Source: an uncultured Clostridia bacterium
Lineage (GTDB): Bacteria > Bacillota > Clostridia > Christensenellales > Borkfalkiaceae
Length of the DNA stretch: 64,000 nucleotides
Reading direction: 5' to 3'
Assembly: GCA_944368215.1 (NCBI GenBank)
Contig: CALVWX010000007.1
Location: 26,231-90,230, forward strand
The notes beneath the pieces are model-generated. The model saw nothing but the letters and a program-made list of their open reading frames with translations. It had not been told where the DNA came from and searched no databases. The translations under genes and the position numbers were made by a program. Below are positions 32,585 to 39,642 of this stretch, one piece after another (the first letter of the stretch is position 1; each line of letters starts with the position of its first letter).

Positions 32585-33841
32585 TCAGCCGCACAGTCTT
32601 TTAAGCGCAAGCTTGTAAATTTCGAAGCACTTTTTGATTTTATCGAATGTTATGTACTCGTTGGCCTGATGAATGGTGCTTTCTTCGCCCTCTTCCTCGG
32701 GGCCGAACGCCGCGCCGTATTTGAGAGCGCGCGCATACGTGCCGCCGCCTATGGCTATGGGTTGCGCGTTTTTACCCGTCACCTGGTTATAGACTTCAAG
32801 CAGCGTGCGTACCAGCGGACTGTTTTTGTCGTTGTAAAGGGGGGCCTGCTCGTGCACAATCTCATAGGGCACGCCCTGTTTATCGAGTATGGAAATAATC
32901 TCTTCGCGCGCATATGTTGCGGGGTAGCGCACGTCGCAGGTGACGTAAATTTTGCCGCCGTCCTGTTCTATGAGGTCGGGCGAAAAAGTCAGCGCGCCCG
33001 TCTCGTCTTTAAGGCCCTTAAGCCCCATGCACTGGCCGAACAGTTGTTCTTCGACGTCGTTGAGACCGAGGTATTTAAGTATGGCGGGCATGGCGTTCAC
33101 GCCCTTGTCGGGGGTGGAGCCGTGTGCGCTCTTGCCGCGCGAAATTATCTTTCCGTTCTCGCAGACAAGGTTGAGCGCGGAGAGCTTGTTTTTGTCGGCA
33201 TCGGCTATAACCTCGCAGTAATCGCAAACCATGTTGGGGCGGTTGCCGCCTTCAAGTCCGTTGAAATGCGCGCCCGCGGCGTCAAATGAAAACTTTATGT
33301 GCAAAATACCCTTTTCGGCGTAAATTACGGGGAAGTCGGCGTCGGGCGAAATGCCTTCTTCGGGCATTCTCGCAACCTTGTTATAGTGGTCTATGCACGC
33401 CCAGCCAGTCTCCTCGTTGCAGCCGAGGATGAGTTTTATCGTGCGGCGGGGCTTAAAGCCTTCCTCTTTCAAAGCCTTCATGGCGTAAAGGGCTATCATT
33501 GCGGGACCCTTGTCGTCCATGGTGCCCCTGCCCCAGATTTTGCCTTCGGTTTCGTCAATTTCTCCGCCAAAGGGGTCATGCGTCCAGCCGTTGCCCGCGG
33601 GCACAACGTCAACGTGCGCCAGCACGGCAAAATCCTTGCCTTCGCCCCAGCGCACTTCGCCTGCGTAATTGTCGTAGTTGCGCGTGGAAAAGCCCATAAA
33701 TTCGGCAAGCGAAAGGTAAAAGTCCAGGCACTTTGCCGCGCCCGCGCCGAAGGGCATTCCTTCTTCGGGTGCGGCCTGCGATGAATCGTAAGTCACCGCC
33801 TGGGCAATGTTTTTAACAATGTCGTCAAAATAATTTGTCAT
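32585..33841 (-). CDS. M20-family dipeptidase (Sapep/PepV type)
   Basis: This 418-residue zinc dipeptidase has metal-site motifs LAHVDVVPAGNGWTHDPFGG, GRGTMDDKGPAMIALYA and LGCNEETGW, a dimerisation/lid domain in the middle, and a final histidine motif GGGTYARAL. It cleaves Xaa-dipeptides in the cytoplasm. The start is the ATG at 33841 (AAGGATAAAATT upstream); the longer frame to 33928 overlaps the promoter. Divergent from the RadC-like gene. Confidence 0.9.
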   Translation of the reverse strand: MTNYFDDIVKNIAQAVTYDSSQAAPEEGMPFGAGAAKCLDFYLSLAEFMGFSTRNYDNYAGEVRWGEGKDFAVLAHVDVVPAGNGWTHDPFGGEIDETEGKIWGRGTMDDKGPAMIALYAMKALKEEGFKPRRTIKLILGCNEETGWACIDHYNKVARMPEEGISPDADFPVIYAEKGILHIKFSFDAAGAHFNGLEGGNRPNMVCDYCEVIADADKNKLSALNLVCENGKIISRGKSAHGSTPDKGVNAMPAILKYLGLNDVEEQLFGQCMGLKGLKDETGALTFSPDLIEQDGGKIYVTCDVRYPATYAREEIISILDKQGVPYEIVHEQAPLYNDKNSPLVRTLLEVYNQVTGKNAQPIAIGGGTYARALKYGAAFGPEEEGEESTIHQANEYITFDKIKKCFEIYKLALKRLCG

Positions 33842-33877
33842 AATTTTATCCTTGAAATTATTTTCCGCTCCTAAAAC

Positions 33878-33906
33878 ATTATACACTTTTTTAAAAGTGT
33901 GGTAAA
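33878..33906 (-). promoter_or_regulatory. Promoter of M20 dipeptidase with embedded palindrome
   Basis: On the minus strand, TTTACC (33901-33906), a 17-bp spacer and TATAAT (33878-33883). The spacer contains a perfect 8-bp inverted repeat ACACTTTT/AAAAGTGT (33883-33900), a possible operator shared with the divergent gene. Confidence 0.65.
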
Positions 33907-33951
33907 ATATTTTAAAGCAGTTTTGCAAAATTTGTTTTAAGGGGTTTTTGC

Positions 33952-34656
33952 ATGCACGAAGGACACCGCCAGCGGCTTTTGGAAAAATTAAAGAATGGTG
34001 ACAACCTTTTTGAACACGAAATTCTGGAAATTTTGCTCTTCAACGCCTATCCGCGCAAGAACGTCAACCCCGTGGCGCACGCACTCCTTTCGCGCTTCGC
34101 CGGCATCAACGAAGTTTTAAACGCCGAGGTGGACGAACTCATGCTCGTGGAGGGAGTGGGCGAAAACGTCGCGCTCTATTTAAAGTGCATAGGCGAATGC
34201 ATGCGGCTTAAAAACTCGTGCGAAAGTTTCGCCGTCATAAACAATACGTCCGAGCTCATCTCGTTCGTTACCGCGCGCTTCCGCGGCAAGCCGCACGAAG
34301 TGCTCGAGTTTTATTTCATGGATAAGAGCGGCAGGGTGCGCCGCATATGTTCGTTTACCGATAACGACCCCGACCGCGTAAACGTGCGCCCCGAGGAGAT
34401 AGTAAAACTCATCTCCGTATACCGTCCGCACGGCGTGTATATGGCGCACAACCACATAAACTGCCCGTGCGAACCTTCCGCCGCGGACGACGACATGACC
34501 AAAAAGGTGGAGCTTATATGCAGTCTCAACAACGTGCGGCTTTACGACCATTGCATAATCGGCCCCGACGGAGTTTACAGCTATTTCCTTTCAAACAGGC
34601 TCGATAAAATTTCGTCGGAATATTCTGCCGCAAACTTTTTCAAGGACAAGCTTTAA
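33952..34656 (+). CDS. RadC-like JAB-domain protein
   Basis: This 234-residue protein has N-terminal helix-hairpin-helix sequence (VEGVGENVALYLK) and a C-terminal JAB/JAMM metalloprotease-like domain. The metal motif H-x-H-x7-S-x2-D is intact in HNHINCPCEPSAADD, with the catalytic-like glutamate in the preceding strand. RadC-like proteins are common but their true role, in DNA repair or otherwise, is not settled. The Cys pair in the H-x-H loop is unusual (typical loop HNHPSGDPTPS). The ATG at 33952 follows AAGGGG. Confidence 0.85.
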   Translation: MHEGHRQRLLEKLKNGDNLFEHEILEILLFNAYPRKNVNPVAHALLSRFAGINEVLNAEVDELMLVEGVGENVALYLKCIGECMRLKNSCESFAVINNTSELISFVTARFRGKPHEVLEFYFMDKSGRVRRICSFTDNDPDRVNVRPEEIVKLISVYRPHGVYMAHNHINCPCEPSAADDDMTKKVELICSLNNVRLYDHCIIGPDGVYSYFLSNRLDKISSEYSAANFFKDKL

Positions 34657-34743
34657 TGCTTTTAGAGCGGGGGAAAGTAGTTAAATATTTATAATTATGC
34701 GTTTTTTCGCGCATTTATTACAAAATTTTCACAAAACCCTTGA

Positions 34744-34772
34744 TTGATTTTTACAAATGTGGTGTATATTAT
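34744..34772 (+). promoter_or_regulatory. Promoter of the candidate small RNA
   Basis: TTGATT (34744-34749), a 17-bp spacer and TATTAT (34767-34772). The predicted start is near 34779. Confidence 0.6.
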
Positions 34773-34779
34773 AAATGTA

Positions 34780-34936
34780 AACGGAAGGAAAATTTCGTTT
34801 GCGGCAAGAGCGTGGAATTTAAAGGGGGAACTTTAAAGCTGCGCTCGATAATCTGACCACACACCATATAATGAGTTTTCAATATTTTTCTCTCCATATT
34901 AAAAAGCGTTCGGCTTCGGCCGGGCGCTTTTTAATG
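34780..34936 (+). ncRNA. Candidate structured small RNA, 6S-like layout
   Basis: About 155 nt between a promoter and a strong terminator has no open frame. Pairing seen: terminal hairpin TTTAAAG/CTTTAAA (34818-34824 with 34831-34837) extended by GAGCG/CGCTC (34808-34812 with 34842-34846); a possible closing stem of 34783-34792 with 34886-34895; then a terminator stem 34899-34934 with a TTCG loop. Closing stem, large open bubble and terminal stem resemble 6S RNA. The closing stem is imperfect, so the identity is only a suggestion. Confidence 0.4.
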
Positions 34937-35116
34937 CGGCGTGTCGCCGCTGCCTGATTCCGCAATTTTGCTTTGTCCGTATAAGCAGACATTGTCTTGC
35001 GGCCGGCAGTGTTCCGCGGCATCACTGTTCCGCAAGCGGCGTGTCGCCGCTGACCGGTTCCGCAATTTCGCTCTGTCCGTATAAGCAGGTATTATCTTGT
35101 GGCGGGCGGCGTGTCG
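34937..35116 (-). repeat. GGCCGCA...ATTGCGG interspersed repeats, tandem copies
   Basis: Two minus-strand copies hold the core GCCGCAAGA...AAGCAAAATTGCGGAA, each followed by the hairpin tail GCGGCGACACGCCGC. They fill the space between the small RNA and the pyridoxamine kinase gene. No gene seen in 34937-35228. Confidence 0.75.
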
Positions 35117-35228
35117 CATTTATATTCCTCAAACTGGTTATATCAAATTTTATTAAATTGGGTATTTTATTAATGTCAGCGCGGTGCTATCATATATCGC
35201 GTACTTAAAAATTATAAGGAAGATATTT

Positions 35229-36041
35229 ATGAACGGAAAAAGAATTTTAACGGTTCAGGACCTTTCCTGCGTGGGGCAGTGCTCGCTGACGGTCGCCCTG
35301 CCCGTTTTGTCGCATTACGGGGTGGAGGCGGCCATTCTGCCCACGGCCGTGCTCTCCAACCACACCATGTTCAAAAGCTGGTCTTATCTCGACCTGACCG
35401 GCGAAATACCCGTCATCTACGACAACTGGAAGAAAAACGGCATTAAATTTTCGGCCTTTCTTTTAGGGTATCTCGGCAAGGTCTCCATAATGGATTTGTG
35501 CGAACAGGCCTTCGACGAGTTTTCCGAAGAGGGCGCGCCCGTCATAATCGACCCCGCCTTCGGCGACAACGGCAAACTCTACGGAGGATTCGATATGGAT
35601 TATGTCGCCGCCATGTTAAAGCTTCTGCACCGCGCGGACATAATTCTGCCCAACCTCACCGAATCATGTTTTCTGCTCGGCGAGGAGTACAAAACGCAGT
35701 ACGACAGGGAATATGTCGAAGATATCGCAAAAAAACTGCGCGCGGCCACGGGCGCGGTAGTGGTAATTACGGGCGTCGAGCGCGACGGGCTCATCGGCGA
35801 ACTCATTTACGACGGTAAGCAGTTTGAATATGTGCTTTCGGAAAAAGTGCCCAAATTCTCCCACGGCACGGGCGATATTTTCGCCGCGGCGTTCACCGCG
35901 CGCTATATTAACGGCGCAACTTTGGCCGAGGCGTGCGGCACGGCGGGAAAACTCGTCGCCGATTGCTTAAAGGCAACCGCCGGCTGGCACGATTACGGCG
36001 TTCAGTTCGAAGACGTGCTGTATTCGCAGATACAAAAATAA
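35229..36041 (+). CDS. Pyridoxamine/pyridoxal kinase
   Basis: This 270-residue ribokinase-fold enzyme phosphorylates vitamin B6 vitamers with ATP. It has N-terminal VQDLSCVGQCSLTVALPVLS, the pocket motif LPTAVLSNHT, LPNLTESCFLLGEEY, and the anion-hole/catalytic motif SHGTGDIFAAAF with the general-base Asp. The start ATG at 35229 follows AAGGAAG; a longer frame begins in the promoter region. It is monocistronic, with a bidirectional terminator after it. It could also act as a thiamin-pyrimidine kinase, but the motifs fit PdxY/PdxK better. Confidence 0.88.
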   Translation: MNGKRILTVQDLSCVGQCSLTVALPVLSHYGVEAAILPTAVLSNHTMFKSWSYLDLTGEIPVIYDNWKKNGIKFSAFLLGYLGKVSIMDLCEQAFDEFSEEGAPVIIDPAFGDNGKLYGGFDMDYVAAMLKLLHRADIILPNLTESCFLLGEEYKTQYDREYVEDIAKKLRAATGAVVVITGVERDGLIGELIYDGKQFEYVLSEKVPKFSHGTGDIFAAAFTARYINGATLAEACGTAGKLVADCLKATAGWHDYGVQFEDVLYSQIQK

Positions 36042-36071
36042 CCGTTGCATTTAATTTCGGCGGTAAAAATA

Positions 36072-36122
36072 GAGCGCCGTGGCGCAAACTGCATTGCGGT
36101 TTGCGCCACGGCGCTTTTTTGC
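36072..36122. terminator. Bidirectional terminator
   Basis: A 17-bp stem (36072-36088 with 36098-36114) has TTTTTT on the plus side and CTATTTTTA on the minus side. Confidence 0.9.
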
Positions 36123-36134
36123 ATTGTTCGCATT

Positions 36135-37205
36135 TTATAAATCGAAGGCTATTGCAGTAACGTCGTCGTTGAGGTCGCGGCAGAAATTTTTAAGATTGTA
36201 TTCAAGGTCTTTTATAAATTCTTCGCCCGTGCGCGCATAGGAAAGGGTGCGTATCGCGCCGTCCACGCCGAACATTTCGCCGCGGCTGTTGCGGCACTCG
36301 GTCACGCCGTCGGTTAAAAGCACAAGTATGTCGCCGCTCTTATAGGGGATGGTGTCCTCAAAATATCTCGGGTCGTCGAACCAGTTGGAGACGGGAGGGG
36401 AGTTGAGCATAATTCTCGTAATGCCCCCGCCGGATTTCAAAAGTATGGGCACGTTGTGCCCCGCCATGGAATAGGTAATGCTGTGCTCGTCTATGCGCGC
36501 CGCGGCAACCGTGACGTAATTTTTCTCGTCGAGGTTGAGTTCGCGGAACCGTTCCGAAAGTTTTCCTATCGCCTCCGCGGGCGAGTACGCCGTTTTGTCG
36601 TACGCCGCCTTTACAAAGGCTGTAAGCATGCCCGCCGAAATGCCTTTGCCGGAAACGTCGGCAATGACGCCGCAGGCTGAATCGCCCACGCTGAAAATTT
36701 CGGGCAGGTCGCCGCCTATGTCGCGGCAGGGTATATACATGTAGGAATATCTTTTCCCCGCAATCCATTTGCCGGCGGGCAGCAATTTTTGCTGAATGCT
36801 CCTCGCCGAGCGCAGCTCGCTCGCAATTTCGGTCTCCAGCGCGTCGTCTATAACGCCCATGCACAGCCCGTCGCCTATCGGTTTTACCGTCAACACAAAC
36901 GAAACTTCGCGCTCGCCGTCCTCGCCTGCGGCCGAAAGCTGCACCCTCTGCATGGTGGGGCGGTCGGAATAGAGCGCGTCCTCGAACGCCTGCACGAGCA
37001 TGCATCCTTTGACGCAGCCCGAAGCGCCGCAATTTTTAACGTCGCGCGCGCAGCCCGTCACCCTGCCCAGACTTCCCCGCCTGGACTGCTCGGGGAAGAG
37101 CGCTCTGAACGCGGCGTTGGTATACACGACTTTTAAGTTTTTGTCAGTGACGACGAGCCCCGACGGCACGCCGTCGAGCATTCGTCTGTAATATTTTTCA
37201 ATCAT
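36135..37205 (-). CDS. PAS-SpoIIE (PP2C-type) protein phosphatase with Cys cluster
   Basis: This ~356-residue regulator has an N-terminal PAS domain (~5-110) with cysteines at 52, 59, 64 and 68 (C-x6-C-x4-C-x3-C). A short helical linker (SIQQKLLP) and a SpoIIE/RsbU-type PP2C phosphatase domain (~150-356) with DIGGD, DVSGKG, LTDGVTE and DDVTAIAF metal-site motifs follow. It probably dephosphorylates a partner such as an anti-anti-sigma factor. The Cys-bearing PAS resembles sensors that bind Fe-S or metal. An upstream ATG at 37229 would add eight residues; neither start has a strong ribosome site. Confidence 0.87.
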   Translation of the reverse strand: MIEKYYRRMLDGVPSGLVVTDKNLKVVYTNAAFRALFPEQSRRGSLGRVTGCARDVKNCGASGCVKGCMLVQAFEDALYSDRPTMQRVQLSAAGEDGEREVSFVLTVKPIGDGLCMGVIDDALETEIASELRSARSIQQKLLPAGKWIAGKRYSYMYIPCRDIGGDLPEIFSVGDSACGVIADVSGKGISAGMLTAFVKAAYDKTAYSPAEAIGKLSERFRELNLDEKNYVTVAAARIDEHSITYSMAGHNVPILLKSGGGITRIMLNSPPVSNWFDDPRYFEDTIPYKSGDILVLLTDGVTECRNSRGEMFGVDGAIRTLSYARTGEEFIKDLEYNLKNFCRDLNDDVTAIAFDL

Positions 37206-37250
37206 GTCGCAATAAATTAAACGGCACATATGTGCCGTCGAAAACCATGG

Positions 37251-38150
37251 TCAATCGGCGTGCGGCAGATAAAAACGCAAATTTCCGCTGATAATTTCGG
37301 CCGTCACGCTGTCGCAGTTTTCATAGTCGTAAAGCTCGCCTTCGGCCTGAATGGTAAATTTGTCCGCATGCGGATATATCACCGCTTTTTTGCACCGCAG
37401 CTTGGTGACTTCCCTTATCGTGTCCAGCTTGCCGAAAAACAGCTTTGCAAAGGCCACAAAGGTTTTGAATTTCGAAAGATAATCGACTATAAGAAAATCC
37501 ATATATCCGTCGTCGGCCTTTGCGTCCGGGAAAAGCTTTATTCCGCCGCCTATTTGTTTGCCGTTGCCAAGGCATGCCAAAAGCCCGTTATAGCTTTTGC
37601 GTTCTCCGCCGTCTACTTCAACCGCAAACGTGCGGGCTTTGTATCTTAAAAAGCTGCTGAAAAATCCGTATAAATATTTGCTTTTGCCCTTGCGCTTTGC
37701 GGCGTACGCGCGTTTTAAAACGTCTACGTCCATGCCGCAGCCTACGGCGTTTAACGAGCGCAGACCTGAAGAGAGCTGTATGTAATCTATAAAGGCGGGA
37801 GCGCGAAATGCTATTATCTGTGCGGCGTATTTAACGTTGTGTTCGGGTATGCCCATGGCCGCGGCAAAGTCGTTTCCGCTGCCGATGGGAATGACGCCGA
37901 GTTTGCACTTGGAAGGGTCTTTTACTCCGTTTAAAACTTCGTGCAGAGTGCCGTCGCCGCCCATGGCTATAAGTCTGACTTTTTCGCCGCTTTCCGTCAG
38001 CCGTGCGGCTATGTCCCGTGCATGTCCCGCATACTCGGTAAAGTGCATTTCATATTGTTTGCCCGCCCTGTCCAGCACCGATTTTACAATTTCGGGACTG
38101 TCGGCATTTTTGCCCTTTACCCGCTTTGAGTTGACTATAATGTGGTACAT
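37251..38150 (-). CDS. Diacylglycerol/lipid kinase (YegS-like)
   Basis: This 299-residue soluble lipid kinase of the DagK/YegS group has nucleotide motif MGGDGTLHEVLNG, then GVIPIGSGNDFAAAMGIP, with the C-terminal beta-sandwich containing GKQIGGGIKLFPDAKADDGYMD (split: GKQIGGG, PDAKADDG). It phosphorylates diacylglycerol or a related lipid at the membrane. It is transcribed ahead of the SpoIIE-type gene (45 nt gap) from the minus half of the shared promoter at 38224-38275. Confidence 0.9.
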   Translation of the reverse strand: MYHIIVNSKRVKGKNADSPEIVKSVLDRAGKQYEMHFTEYAGHARDIAARLTESGEKVRLIAMGGDGTLHEVLNGVKDPSKCKLGVIPIGSGNDFAAAMGIPEHNVKYAAQIIAFRAPAFIDYIQLSSGLRSLNAVGCGMDVDVLKRAYAAKRKGKSKYLYGFFSSFLRYKARTFAVEVDGGERKSYNGLLACLGNGKQIGGGIKLFPDAKADDGYMDFLIVDYLSKFKTFVAFAKLFFGKLDTIREVTKLRCKKAVIYPHADKFTIQAEGELYDYENCDSVTAEIISGNLRFYLPHAD

Positions 38151-38223
38151 TTTTCTCTTTCGCCCCTACTGAGCGGCAGCAAACCGCTCCCCGTCCGCGC
38201 CGCCCGTTCATGTGTTTACATTA

Positions 38224-38275
38224 ATTATACAATATAATTGTAATAATTGCAAACAAAATAAAAATATGGTACAAT
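38224..38275. promoter_or_regulatory. Divergent promoters sharing one palindromic -35 box
   Basis: The self-complementary TTGCAA (38247-38252) is 17 bp from TACAAT (38270-38275, plus) and 17 bp from TATAAT (38224-38229, read on minus). One -35 hexamer thus serves the CCA-adding enzyme gene and the lipid kinase gene. Confidence 0.7.
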
Positions 38276-38289
38276 TATTTGCGCATATT

Positions 38290-39516
38290 ATGATACAAAT
38301 TTTACCCCGAAAATTAATAGACCTCGCCCGCGCGTGTCCGTTCAGGCTGTACGCTGTGGGCGGAGCCGTTCGCGATTTTATCGCCGGCCTCGTTCCCGCG
38401 ACCCGCGACTGGGATATCTGCGCCCCGTGCACGGTCGAAGACATGGCCTCCGCCGCGCGCGCTTCGGGCTGGGATATTGCCGCGCGTTTCCCCTCGACGG
38501 GCAGCCTCGTTATAAAGTGCGGAGATGTCGAATGCCAGTTCACGTCCTTCCGCACGGACAGTTATGGACAAAGCGGCCACGCTCCCGAAAGCGTGTGCTT
38601 TACCGACGACATAGCCGTCGACGCGCGCCGCCGCGATTTTACCTGCAACGCCGTTTACTACGACATATGCGGGGAGCAATTTGTCGACCCGCTGGGAGGA
38701 ATCGCTGATATCCGTGCAAAAAAACTCGTGCCGTGCGCCCCGCCGAAAAAGCTTTTTGCTGAGGACGGCGTGCGCATTCTGCGCCTCGCGCGGTTCTGCG
38801 GCGAGCTCGGCTTTTCTCCGCAGGCTGAGGTTCTATGTGGAGCGGCGGAGGCCGCTTACAAGTTCCATGGTATATCTCCGGCTACAATCTGGCGCGAAAT
38901 GAAGGGAATTTTTGCCGCCGACGAAAAGTACTCTCAATCGGGCGGGTGCGCCCGCGCGCTTGAAGTTCTCAATCAGACGGGCGTGCTTACCAAAGTCTTT
39001 CCGCCTTTGACGGCGCTCGGCAAAGATTGCGTTGAACGGGCAATATGTGCCGTCGGACGCTGCCCCGCACGCATCCGCGCGGCCGCGCTTCTGTACCCTC
39101 TCGGGGCGGAGAGCGCTGCGGAATGCCTCGGCCGCTATCCCGCGGGCAAAGCGTTTGTGCACAGAATAAGCCGCGTTATAAGCGGCTCTGAATATGACGG
39201 GTCGGCGGCGGAGATGCGCTCCTTTTTTTGCCGTAACGGCGACATTGTCGGAGATTGCGTCCTGCTTTTGCGCGCTTTCGGCGACGAAAGAGCGGAAGAG
39301 TGGGAACGCCTGCTTGAAAAGATGAGGGAGGAGGGCGTGCCGTTCAGCCTCAGTCAACTGAAGGTGCGCGGCGGCGACATTCTGGCGGCCGGAGTTCCGC
39401 AAAATCACATAAGCGGCGCGCTCGGCTATCTGCTCGAAAGATGCGCGCATGACGGCTCTCTCAACAACAAAAACTCGCTCATAAAGCTCGCCCTCGAATA
39501 CAGCCGCACAAATTGA
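38290..39516 (+). CDS. cca: CCA-adding tRNA nucleotidyltransferase
   Basis: This 408-residue class II nucleotidyltransferase adds or repairs the CCA end of tRNAs, or is a poly(A) polymerase relative. The head domain has LYAVGGAVRDFIAG, the catalytic DWDIC (D-x-D), ARRRDFTCNAVYYD and the template-like motif DPLGGIADI...EDGVRILRLARFCGELGF (split). The promoter's -10 box covers earlier ATGs, so I place the start at 38290, which leaves a leader of only ~8 nt and no clear ribosome site. Confidence 0.9.
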   Translation: MIQILPRKLIDLARACPFRLYAVGGAVRDFIAGLVPATRDWDICAPCTVEDMASAARASGWDIAARFPSTGSLVIKCGDVECQFTSFRTDSYGQSGHAPESVCFTDDIAVDARRRDFTCNAVYYDICGEQFVDPLGGIADIRAKKLVPCAPPKKLFAEDGVRILRLARFCGELGFSPQAEVLCGAAEAAYKFHGISPATIWREMKGIFAADEKYSQSGGCARALEVLNQTGVLTKVFPPLTALGKDCVERAICAVGRCPARIRAAALLYPLGAESAAECLGRYPAGKAFVHRISRVISGSEYDGSAAEMRSFFCRNGDIVGDCVLLLRAFGDERAEEWERLLEKMREEGVPFSLSQLKVRGGDILAAGVPQNHISGALGYLLERCAHDGSLNNKNSLIKLALEYSRTN

Positions 39517-39538
39517 CCGTTTTTTTCGCGCGCGACAG

Positions 39539-39567
39539 TTGATTTTGTCTGCGCAATGAGTTATAAT
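39539..39567 (+). promoter_or_regulatory. Promoter of the 933-residue protein gene
   Basis: TTGATT (39539-39544), a 17-bp spacer and TATAAT (39562-39567). Confidence 0.75.
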
Positions 39568-39642
39568 GTATGTGAGTTATTTTTAATATCTTTATAAAGC
39601 TTACGTAAATACACTATCGCGGCCCTGCCGCACGGAGGTCAT

